Of a stretch of DNA of 64,000 nucleotides, positions 25,629-33,692 are shown in pieces. This DNA is from Corynebacterium occultum. GTDB lineage: Bacteria > Actinomycetota > Actinomycetes > Mycobacteriales > Mycobacteriaceae. The number at the start of each line of letters is the position of its first letter. Position 1 is the first letter of the stretch. The position numbers and the translations under genes were made by a program. The notes below the pieces were generated by a model. That model saw only the letters and a program-made list of their open reading frames with translations. It searched no databases and was not told the DNA's origin. The stretch covers positions 44,873 through 108,872 of the forward strand of contig NZ_CP046456.1 of the NCBI RefSeq assembly GCF_009734425.1. Reading direction: 5' to 3'.

Positions 25629-26618
25629 CTAGGAAGCTCTCGCCCCTCTCAGGGGGCGAGAGTTTTTCCCTGGTACCTGTGACTGGCGAAGATCCCGCGG
25701 GGAGCAACCGTACATCTCGCGAAATGCTCTGCTGAAACTGCCAGGATTCCGGTACCCCCATTTCGTTGCGATCACGGAGATGGTCATGGCGGGCGATTCT
25801 CGCAACTCCTGAGCGGCAGCTTCAAGCCGGCGTTCTCGAATCCATGCTGACGCGCTGGTACCTGAGGTTGCGAACAGTTTATGTACGTAGCGAGTAGAGA
25901 CGAAATGGGCCTGAGCGATACTGTCGGGGCCGAGGCTAGGAATATGTAAACGATCGAGAGCGTACTGCTGCATCTGGACGAGCAGAACGTCGGGGTGAGA
26001 TCTCCCCTCCAGGGGTGTTGGCTCGGCATAGATGGAGCGAAGCATGGACACCAGCATTTCTGCCGAAGCCTCACTATCTCGGCTCGACAGACTTTCGTTG
26101 CCCGCTACCGTCCGGGCGAGATTGACGAGAAATGGGGCGACCAACCGGGGAAGGTGTCCGTCGTCCCGTGCCATACGTGTCGCGGTATATCGGGTAATGT
26201 TGGGGGTGCTCAGCCCGATGAACCACTTGGGGACGCTAAACATGAGCACCTCGAACGTATCGTGGCTCTCGAATGCCGAGGGACGTGAGGTGTCATGGCA
26301 AGCGAGGTCGCCAGGTTGAAGCACGCAACTGCGATTATCTTGCTCGAGGCGAATCGATCCCCCGATTAAAAGATAGAGAAGAATGCACTCCGGGTCGGAG
26401 GCCGCAACCATCGAGGCCGTCCGGGCAACACGATGTGGGCGACCACGGATGAACCGGATCCCCACCGGGCCGATCTGGCCACCGGACAGATGCGCTTCCA
26501 GCAGCGGCGTACCCACAGTTTCGATGCATATCGGAAAAAAATGCATGGAAATACCAGTTGACCAGTAGTTTTGTCGATCGTCTGGATGTATTAACCGGGT
26601 ATCTAGGACAGTGTCCAT
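25629..26618 (-). CDS. AraC/XylS family transcriptional regulator
   Basis: A 329-residue regulator. The N-terminal two thirds resemble the AraC-binding-like domain of the XylS/FeaR/NahR-type subgroup (DLACHDTSRPSAFES), and the C-terminal 100 residues hold the two helix-turn-helix motifs, the first as SIAQAHFVSTRYVHKLF and the second ending in GYRNPGSFSRAFREMYGCSP. It is convergent to the VAO-type gene, whose terminator overlaps its last codons. Such activators usually respond to aromatic alcohols, aldehydes or acids. It is the probable activator of the VAO or OYE gene. Confidence 0.88.
   Translation of the reverse strand: MDTVLDTRLIHPDDRQNYWSTGISMHFFPICIETVGTPLLEAHLSGGQIGPVGIRFIRGRPHRVARTASMVAASDPECILLYLLIGGSIRLEQDNRSCVLQPGDLACHDTSRPSAFESHDTFEVLMFSVPKWFIGLSTPNITRYTATRMARDDGHLPRLVAPFLVNLARTVAGNESLSSRDSEASAEMLVSMLRSIYAEPTPLEGRSHPDVLLVQMQQYALDRLHIPSLGPDSIAQAHFVSTRYVHKLFATSGTSASAWIRERRLEAAAQELRESPAMTISVIATKWGYRNPGSFSRAFREMYGCSPRDLRQSQVPGKNSRPLRGARAS
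25637..25662. terminator. Rho-independent terminator overlapping the AraC gene end
   Basis: CTCTCGCCCC pairs with GGGGCGAGAG and is followed by TTTTT on the plus strand, ten or so bases after the VAO-type gene. It lies within the last codons of the convergent AraC gene. Confidence 0.85.
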
Positions 26619-26753
26619 TACTCCACCATGGATTTAGTTCCGCGTTGAGATATATATCATCACAAAGTGTGAAAGCTTTGGGTAGCGATCCGAAGGCTTA
26701 TTTACCGGCTGGCATGCGCCCTGACCTACACCAGCCGGTAAGACATGCAGGGA

Positions 26754-28076
26754 TTATTGTGTCGTAGCTGAGGCTTTCCGAGATGATGCCATCTTATCGG
26801 CGACACCCATGAGGGTCTCTGATCCAGTGATGGTGATGAGGAGATCCTGAACGGGTCGTTTGACCTTGACAGAAATGGGCTCCCTTACGCCTGACAGGAT
26901 TGCTTCCCGTCCCGTTTCAGGGTTTTTGTGGCACCGCACAGGAACATTGAGGATGAGCCTACGAAGGCATGAATTTTCGTGGTCACACCAGATGATCTCA
27001 TCGTCGCGCCCTTCCAGAACTTTGTTGGGGAAGTCGGGGTCGGCGAGCATCTGGCGAGCCAGCATGATCCCGTCGCCATAACCAGCTGCGATTGCCTCAG
27101 CACCGTGCTGCGGGATATAGGTACTGCTCAACAGGAGAGGAACATCTGAAAGAGCTGCGCGGAATGCTTGTGGCTCGCCATGATCAATCATCGACCCGGA
27201 CTCTGAGGAGACATTGTGATCCATGGACTCGTAGTTGCCATCAGTGAGTGCGATGTATCCGAGCCCTTCCTTCGCAATGACGGTTGCCACCTCGGCAAAT
27301 TCCTCGGGTCCTTGGCCATCGTCTAGATGATCGTTTGCGCTCATTCGCACACCTACCGGGTAATCAGGGCCGACCTCGGCTCGAATTGCACGGACAGTGT
27401 CAGTAAGAATACGGGCGCGATTCTCCGGACTTCCGCCGTACTCGTCTTCGCGCCAGTTCGTCCGTGGGGAGAAGAAGGAGGAATAGAGGTAACGCATGTG
27501 GGCGCCAAGTTCTACGCCGTCGAATCCGGCTTTCTTTGCACGAAGGACCGCAGCTACTGTCTGCCGCTGAACCTCAAGGATCTCCTCTTTGGTGATTTCC
27601 ACAGGAGTTGGATTGGTTCGCCCACCAGGAATATAGAGGCCAGCAGGCAACCGGGGTGCAGCCATACGCACCGGTTTTGGACTTGCAGCACGAGTCGGCC
27701 TGCCGTCCTCGGGGACTCCCATCGCTCCAAAACTCGGGAAAATCTGTGCAAAGAGGGGGACATCGTAAGCGTGGACGGCATCAACCAAGCGTGTCAGGCT
27801 GGGGACGAATTCATCCCGATCAAATCGCAGGATCGGCTGGAAGGGCGCTTCCAAATACCCTCCCTCAGTCGCCACGGTTCCACCAACGATAATCAGGCCA
27901 GCCCCACCTTTGGCCCGCCTCGTGAGAAAAGCAATCGTCTGATCACTGGCGTGGCCATCTACCGTGGGCTGAAGCACGGCCATCGGTCCGACTACATAAC
28001 GGTTTTTGATCTCCAAACCATCGATTTTCCACGAACTACCTAGTACTTCGGCCGCAGAACGGAACTGACCAGACAT
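26754..28076 (-). CDS. NADH:flavin oxidoreductase / Old Yellow Enzyme-like protein
   Basis: A 440-residue TIM-barrel flavoprotein of the 2,4-dienoyl-CoA reductase/OYE class without the extra FAD and NADH domains, which are normally 200-250 residues. The FMN-binding and active-site stretch reads GVELGAHMRYLYSSFFSP then TNWREDEYGGSPENRAR. At the C-terminal end, where enzymes with a [4Fe-4S] cluster have four Cys, only three are seen (WCDHENSC, then VRC), and the spacing is one short. The gene is preceded by triple GTATC repeats like the TetR operators. A role in reducing an unsaturated or quinonoid intermediate of the island is plausible. Confidence 0.85.
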   Translation of the reverse strand: MSGQFRSAAEVLGSSWKIDGLEIKNRYVVGPMAVLQPTVDGHASDQTIAFLTRRAKGGAGLIIVGGTVATEGGYLEAPFQPILRFDRDEFVPSLTRLVDAVHAYDVPLFAQIFPSFGAMGVPEDGRPTRAASPKPVRMAAPRLPAGLYIPGGRTNPTPVEITKEEILEVQRQTVAAVLRAKKAGFDGVELGAHMRYLYSSFFSPRTNWREDEYGGSPENRARILTDTVRAIRAEVGPDYPVGVRMSANDHLDDGQGPEEFAEVATVIAKEGLGYIALTDGNYESMDHNVSSESGSMIDHGEPQAFRAALSDVPLLLSSTYIPQHGAEAIAAGYGDGIMLARQMLADPDFPNKVLEGRDDEIIWCDHENSCLRRLILNVPVRCHKNPETGREAILSGVREPISVKVKRPVQDLLITITGSETLMGVADKMASSRKASATTQ

Positions 28077-28129
28077 GTGAACTCCCTAAAATAACTAATG
28101 ATGGGCGATATAGATCACATAGTACGGCC

Positions 28130-28148
28130 CGTATCGTATCGTATCAAG
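28130..28148 (-). promoter_or_regulatory. Candidate TetR operator before the OYE-like gene
   Basis: CGTATCGTATCGTATCAAG (minus strand CTTGATACGATACGATACG) contains three GATACG-type half-sites spaced five bases apart, about 55 bases upstream of the leftward OYE-like gene. Confidence 0.5.
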
Positions 28149-28596
28149 GGGTTCTGAGCTGTGAGGATGAAAATACAAGGTCAGAGACTTCATTCTATTG
28201 GTTTCGATGCATTTCAAAGGACGAAATGGAGATATTTTGTTGGGCTTCGGTGAAAATTGGAGCAACAGGAAAATCAGAATGATCTGGCCAGGATATCTTC
28301 TCAGGCCGATAGTTCCCTGTGAGATTGCTTGTAAGCGGTACACAGGTAGTGGCTCTCCGTCTCCGCCGGCGCAGGGGATCGGATTGCGCAGATATCGGCA
28401 TTGAGAGCCTGCACGGCGGCATCACCGGGGACGAGAGCTCCACAGTAGGGAGACGTAACATGGGCAGCCCTGTTGCTGTCAGATGGTCAATTTTAGCGAC
28501 GCCAGTCGACACTGTGCTCCTTATTGAGTTGGTGGATATTTACGTCAGACAGCTAAATAGATTGAAACTTCGAGCGAATTAGTAACCCCAGGACGC
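28149..28596. other. Intergenic region without a supported gene
   Basis: About 450 bases between the OYE-like promoter and the end of the next leftward gene. Short open frames occur on both strands but none shows a domain or a good start. Confidence 0.45.
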
Positions 28597-28599
28597 TAG

Positions 28600-28899
28600 C
28601 TATTCGTCCGGAAGCTGCTGTTCTTCGACTACCTCAGCATCCAGAATTTGCTCATCATGAGCCGAGTTCTCTTGTGGTGCTGCTTCTAGTTCTAATACAG
28701 GATTGGAAAGCAACTCGTATTGAACTTTCACCTCATGGATGCCCTCTAAAACCCCTGCGAGATCATCTACACCTGTATGCAGGCCCCCCAGAAACAAACC
28801 CACAGCAGCGACTGCGGCAGCTATAGCTCTCCCAAAACAAAAGCTTAGGAGCCATTTCCAATATTTGCAGGTAGAACGAGTTTCCGGCGTCAAACTCAA
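28600..28899 (-). CDS. Small single-pass membrane protein, unknown
   Basis: A 99-residue protein read from TTG at 28899, 20 bases after the upstream gene. It has a basic N-terminus, one probable membrane segment (about residues 20-42: FGRAIAAAVAAVGLFLGGLH) and an acidic C-terminal half ending in EEQQLPDE. No family was recognised. The start codon is unusual and its ribosome binding site weak; coupling to the upstream gene would explain this. The pair is more AT-rich than the flanking catabolic genes, a hint of separate origin. Confidence 0.5.
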   Translation of the reverse strand: MSLTPETRSTCKYWKWLLSFCFGRAIAAAVAAVGLFLGGLHTGVDDLAGVLEGIHEVKVQYELLSNPVLELEAAPQENSAHDEQILDAEVVEEQQLPDE

Positions 28900-28919
28900 C
28901 AGCTTTTGAATTGAGAGAG

Positions 28920-29531
28920 CTATATTTTCTTTATTGTCGACGGCAACTGACTCATCAGCTGAAAGCCGAGCCCTGCAAGATTTCGTGCCTCACGAACCAC
29001 CGGATTTGGGCCAAACGTGTCCATATTTTCGAGAAGCCACGTGATGTGGTTGACCTGCGCCTTGATCTGTTCCTTAACATCTGCGGAAATGCCCGAGTCG
29101 TCCAGGAGTTCTCGCCACTTCTCTAGACCGTTTTTCAAATTCTCTATTGAAGAGTCATCAAGTACTGCGCGTTCGGTCCGTCCAAGAAGGCTCCCTAATC
29201 CACCGAGCTGGTCTAGTGCAGCTGCATTGATTATCGACTTAGCTGGATACTGAGTGTTATCCCACAGTTTCCGAAAAATAACTGCGTTGTACCAGCTAGG
29301 GAGGTACTTTCCGTAAATCTCCCAATCCATGTTCCCCTCAGGCAGACTGAGTAGATACCTTTGGGTTTCGGCAAATAAGTTGACAACTTCTGCGTGCTTT
29401 TGAGGAAAATCTTTATCGTTGGGAGCAGAACCCAGGGCGCTTCCCCATCCCGCAGCGACCGTTCGTGCTTCGGAGTTCACGACCTTCTTCAAAATGACGT
29501 AGAGGGCCATAGCAGGGTTTTCTTGAGTCAT
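28920..29531 (-). CDS. Hypothetical helical protein, first gene of an unknown pair
   Basis: A 203-residue, mostly helical soluble protein read from an ATG with AGAAG nearby. Notable segments are NMDWEIYGKYLPSWYNAVIF at about residues 67-86, which is rich in aromatic residues, and an amphipathic C-terminal half (KNGLEKWRELLDDSGISADV). I do not recognise it. The small membrane protein downstream appears to be its partner. Lower GC content than its neighbours and isolation between unrelated operons suggest recent acquisition. Confidence 0.6.
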   Translation of the reverse strand: MTQENPAMALYVILKKVVNSEARTVAAGWGSALGSAPNDKDFPQKHAEVVNLFAETQRYLLSLPEGNMDWEIYGKYLPSWYNAVIFRKLWDNTQYPAKSIINAAALDQLGGLGSLLGRTERAVLDDSSIENLKNGLEKWRELLDDSGISADVKEQIKAQVNHITWLLENMDTFGPNPVVREARNLAGLGFQLMSQLPSTIKKI

Positions 29532-29534
29532 GTC

Positions 29535-30316
29535 TTCTATCTTAGAGACCTACTGGGACTGGCTATTCCCATGGCTCATGACTTCAGCGAGTACAGAAAC
29601 GGTGAGCATCAAGTGGTTTATAGGGTGTACCCCAGAACTGCGACCTTGAGTATGGCAAATATCCGATCCAGGGCGATAGCTGCCATTGGCCCTGCTTTCA
29701 AAGTGATGGCCGAACCCCCGGATACGGTTGACGCGACCTCGCCGCCTGACCCCGATAGGAAAACCTGTCGGCGACACGCGCGCTGACAGAACCATCCACT
29801 TCCAGCCAACCCCCTCCGCATGGCACCAATGCGAGCCACTTACCGCCGTCCATATGGGCCTGATAGCAAACCGGTATTGGCTACTTATCCCGCCTCGGGA
29901 TAACTTTAAGCCCAATGTGATGCAGGTAACAATGTTAAGGAAGGTGTAGGGAATCGAAGATCAGTGGACCTGAAGCCGGCCCCGGGTCAGCAGGACCCCC
30001 AAGAGCGGATTTGCCTAATTTAACTGAATCCTTCCGCAATACCAGAAGTGCAAGGACGTTTCCTGATCAGATATCAGGTTGAAACCCAGCGGGAAAGTCC
30101 AACTTCAGTCACTTTTGCAGCTGCACAGGCGGGAGCCTATCCAGAAACCGCCGGCACCCCAGGCCTCCTGCCCGTCGAGAAGGCCCCTTGCTCAACCCTC
30201 AAAGTACATCGGAGTCACCACCTATACCGAAAGGATCAGGTGGGGCTCGGCATCGATGAAAAACCAGTCATTTAACGCAACGACAGATAACTCCCTCCAA
30301 CCGATGAAGGCCAATC
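29535..30316. other. Long gene-poor region before the transporter
   Basis: About 780 bases. Frames up to 230 codons exist but are out of phase with the strong transporter gene or lack a start and domain. It must contain the promoters of the unknown pair (leftward) and of the DASS transporter (rightward). Confidence 0.45.
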
Positions 30317-31846
30317 ATGACTGCAATAATCACCCGCGAGGCCCCCCAGTCTCAGGGCATCCCGAAGAAACGGCCCTATACCGCACGCGGGCTTGCCTTG
30401 GCCGCAGGGCCGGCCCTCGCCCTCCTCACCTTTGTGCTCCTGCCCGACAGTCTGGCCATGGAACCTCGTCTCCTGGCGGGCGTAGCCATCTTAATGGCGG
30501 TGTGGTGGATGACCGAGGCCATTCCGATTCCCGCCACGTCCCTCTTACCGGTCATCCTCTTCCCGGTTCTAGGGATTGCCGAGGTGGGGCCGACAGCCGC
30601 CCCCTACGCCAATTCGATCGTCTTCCTCATTCTTGGCGGCACCCTCCTGGGTCTGGGGGTTCAGAAATGGGAACTTCACCGCCGTATCGCGCTGATCACC
30701 ATCAGCTTTTTTGGGACCAAACCCCCGCAGATCATTTTCGGGCTCATGGTGTCGTCTGCCTTCATCTCTGCCTGGGTTAGCAATACGGCTACGGCCGTGA
30801 TCATGATTCCCATTGCCTTGTCCATCATCAAACTGGTCAATGAGGCGTCGGGGCGAACCAATGTTAAGTTCGCGGCTTCTGCCCTGCTGGGTGTGGCCTA
30901 CGCCATCACTATCGGCGGATTCGCCACGCTGATCGGCCAGCCAGTCAACCCCCTGCTTGTGGCTTACCTACAAGAGACCTTCGACATCACCATTAGCTTC
31001 GGCCACTGGATGCTGCTGGGAATTCCTTTCTCCGTCATATTCCTCGTCGCAGCATGGTTCGTGCTGACGTTCCTGGTCTACCGGGTCAAATCGAATATCG
31101 TGGAGGGTGGAAGCGAACTGTTCCGCAACGAACTGACCTCCCTCGGCAAGACCAGTCAGGAAGAAAAGAAGGTCATCGCAGTCTTCCTGATTGCCGTCTT
31201 CGGCTGGCTGATCCTGCCCTTTATCGCTCGCATTCCCCAGGTCGCCGAAGCACTGCCCTTCCTGGGGCGCATTGAAGACGCGAGCATCGCCGTCTTCGTC
31301 GGTTTCCTTCTCTTCCTCATCCCCACCTCCTCGGAAGGGAAAGCGAAGTCAGGAGACAAATCAATCCTGGTATGGAAAGACGCCGTGGATTTGCCCTGGG
31401 GAGTCCTTCTTCTCATCGGCGGGGGCATGGCCCTGTCCACCCAGATCACCGGCACTGGCCTCGCCGCCTGGATTGGTGAGCAAATGAGCGGCCTGGGTGG
31501 GCTTCCCCCCTTCGCCATCCTCATGGTGGTTACGCTGGTCCTGATTCTCATCACCGAGTTGACCAGTAACACGGCAACAGCAGCAGCATTCTTCCCCGTC
31601 ATGGGCGCACTGGCCGTGGGTATCGGTATTGATCCCCTCCTGATGACCGTAGTCGTTTCAATGGCCATCATGTGCGCCTTCATGTTGCCTGTCGCAACTC
31701 CCTCAAACGCCGTTGCCTTCGCCACCGGAGAGCTTCCTATCCGGCAAATGGTACGGACAGGCATCTGGATGAACATGCTGGGACTGATCATCACCGCCGC
31801 CGCCACCGTGACCCTGGTACCCCTCGTCTTCGGGGTCTCCCTCTAA
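30317..31846 (+). CDS. DASS/SLC13 family dicarboxylate:Na+ symporter
   Basis: A 509-residue permease of the divalent anion:Na+ symporter family with about 11-12 membrane segments. The repeated SNT motifs that bind Na+ and substrate carboxylates are present in both halves: WVSNTATAVIMIPIALS at about residues 154-170 and LTSNTATAAAFFPVMGAL at about 415-432. The SLC13 C-terminal signature PVATPSNAVAFATGE is intact. Such carriers import succinate, fumarate, malate or citrate. GAAGG precedes the ATG. It stands alone and may feed C4 acids linked to aromatic breakdown. Confidence 0.9.
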   Translation: MTAIITREAPQSQGIPKKRPYTARGLALAAGPALALLTFVLLPDSLAMEPRLLAGVAILMAVWWMTEAIPIPATSLLPVILFPVLGIAEVGPTAAPYANSIVFLILGGTLLGLGVQKWELHRRIALITISFFGTKPPQIIFGLMVSSAFISAWVSNTATAVIMIPIALSIIKLVNEASGRTNVKFAASALLGVAYAITIGGFATLIGQPVNPLLVAYLQETFDITISFGHWMLLGIPFSVIFLVAAWFVLTFLVYRVKSNIVEGGSELFRNELTSLGKTSQEEKKVIAVFLIAVFGWLILPFIARIPQVAEALPFLGRIEDASIAVFVGFLLFLIPTSSEGKAKSGDKSILVWKDAVDLPWGVLLLIGGGMALSTQITGTGLAAWIGEQMSGLGGLPPFAILMVVTLVLILITELTSNTATAAAFFPVMGALAVGIGIDPLLMTVVVSMAIMCAFMLPVATPSNAVAFATGELPIRQMVRTGIWMNMLGLIITAAATVTLVPLVFGVSL

Positions 31847-32202
31847 CTCTCATGGACAGACCGAGCCCAGGACTGACGGACCTGACTCCTGTTTGGTGGA
31901 CCCTGACACCAGCATGATGCTGGGAAAGGTAATCTGCCACCATCCCCAGCAAGACCTAACGGGCGACAACCCCATGCGAAAAATTCGGGTTTACACCCTG
32001 GCAGCCCGCTTATTGACGTACCCGATGGCCGCACTGCTGGAGTCCTTCCGTGGGAAGGGCGGATCCGCGAGTGCTTCACGAGTTCACTCAGTGATGAGGC
32101 TCGCGTAACGCATTAGAAGCTTGGAGTTTAATCTTTGTTCCTAAGGTCATGGGCAGATACTTCTTATCCAATCTGCTCCCGTGCCTTATCAAGGAGAAAT
32201 CA
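31847..32202. other. Intergenic region, promoter of exported-protein genes
   Basis: About 355 bases with no supported gene. The promoter of the exported propeller-like protein should lie in the right half, which is locally AT-rich (around 32110-32160). Confidence 0.4.
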
Positions 32203-33489
32203 TTGCGCTCACGATTCTTGGCTTCCGTCCTCGCTCCAGTCTTGCTCGCTACCTCTGCCGTAGTAGTGGCACCCTCCGCTGCTGCTGAACCAGCTCCGAC
32301 GTATCCACTCACCATCGACTCTGGGTCGTGGGATGCCGGACATATCCAGGGCATCGCCATCGATGAAAAAAACGGGTACGTCTATCACTCATTCACCGAG
32401 ATGCTGGTCAAGACTGACCTTCAGGGGAACGTGATCGGCACCGTCGAGGGTTTCACCGGCCACCTGGGTGATCTCGACTTCAACCCAGAAGATGGACGTG
32501 TCTATGGTTCGCTGGAGTACAAGGATGAGGAATCCTTCTATATCGCGATCTTTGATGTAGACAAGATCAACAAAAGTGGCATGGATGCGGAGGGTTCCGG
32601 CATCGTGAGCGCCGTCTACCTTGAGGAGGTCGTCGAAGACTTCACCGCCGACATGAATGGTGACGGCGTATTTGACGGCAATATAGCTGACACGCCGGAT
32701 CACCGGTACGGCGCGAGCGGTATCGACGGAGTGTCTTTCGGCCCTGCTTTCGGAAATCCGGCGGGGGAGCAGAAGCTCATGGTCGCATACGGCATCTACG
32801 AAAATAACAGGCGGGACGACAACAACTACCAGGTCATACTAGAGTATGACACCTCAGAGTGGTCGCAGTACGAGAAGCCCCTGACGCAGGCCAACCCGCA
32901 CCAGTCCGGTCCTGCCGACGAAGATGGCAAATACTTTGTGCCCACCGGAAACACTCGCTACGGTGTCCAGAATCTGTCCTACGACGAATCCAGTGGCTTG
33001 TGGTACATGGGGGTCTATCGAGGCTCCAAGCCAGAATTCCCGAACTACGGTCTCTACGTCGTAGACGGTGTCTCCCAGCCGGAACTCACGGAGTTGGAAG
33101 GCCAGCCGGTCGAAGAATCCGGCCTGGTCGTGCCCCTCGCCGACATGGGCATCGTCCATCCCGGGACTGGCATCACCGGTTTTGAAGACAAAGCGGATGT
33201 CGGCATCGAACCGATCGGTGACGGATACTTTTATATTGCCGAGGATTTCGACGATGTTTCGTCCGGTGAGAAGCGCGAGTCGGCGACACTCCACCTGATG
33301 GAGTGGACCGGCGATACACCGCTCGGTTTCCAGAAGGTCCCAGAAGGCGATGCCCCAGCCCTGCCGCAGCCGGACGAAGAAGTCCCTGGCCTCTCCAGTG
33401 GTAAGTCCTTCCCGGGAAGCAGCATGTCATCGTCCGTGTTCGATGCTCTCTTGCAGGGATCTGACGGATTTTCGTCCAGCTCGTTTTAG
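32203..33489 (+). CDS. Exported beta-propeller-like protein of unknown function
   Basis: A 428-residue secreted protein. I chose the TTG at 32203 because AAGGAG lies six bases before it and it begins a normal signal peptide (RSRFLASVLAPVLLA, then the AxA site at ...PSAAAEP). Upstream ATG at 32149 would bury the signal. The mature part has repeated blade-like strands (GHIQGIAIDEKNGYVYHSF, GDLDFNPEDGRVYGSLEY) reminiscent of beta-propeller proteins with a DxDxDG-type Ca2+ loop (DMNGDGVFDG). The C-terminus is a Ser-rich tail. It precedes an exported metallophosphatase by about 200 bases, so the two may be co-regulated, perhaps in phosphate scavenging. Confidence 0.7.
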   Translation: MRSRFLASVLAPVLLATSAVVVAPSAAAEPAPTYPLTIDSGSWDAGHIQGIAIDEKNGYVYHSFTEMLVKTDLQGNVIGTVEGFTGHLGDLDFNPEDGRVYGSLEYKDEESFYIAIFDVDKINKSGMDAEGSGIVSAVYLEEVVEDFTADMNGDGVFDGNIADTPDHRYGASGIDGVSFGPAFGNPAGEQKLMVAYGIYENNRRDDNNYQVILEYDTSEWSQYEKPLTQANPHQSGPADEDGKYFVPTGNTRYGVQNLSYDESSGLWYMGVYRGSKPEFPNYGLYVVDGVSQPELTELEGQPVEESGLVVPLADMGIVHPGTGITGFEDKADVGIEPIGDGYFYIAEDFDDVSSGEKRESATLHLMEWTGDTPLGFQKVPEGDAPALPQPDEEVPGLSSGKSFPGSSMSSSVFDALLQGSDGFSSSSF

Positions 33490-33692
33490 TCAGCGGTTAA
33501 TCGTCCCATCCTCGGCGGAGGGTAAACCACTGGAATAGCCAGCTTCTTTGGACCATCTTCGTGTGCAGGGGTGTCTCCGATGCAGGTGTGAAATTGATGT
33601 GAAGCCGGTGAGGGGAAAGATTTCACGCTCCATTCATCTCTGCGCGTTCTGGATTGAAGATACCGTTGACATGCAACGTTCAGAATGTTCTT

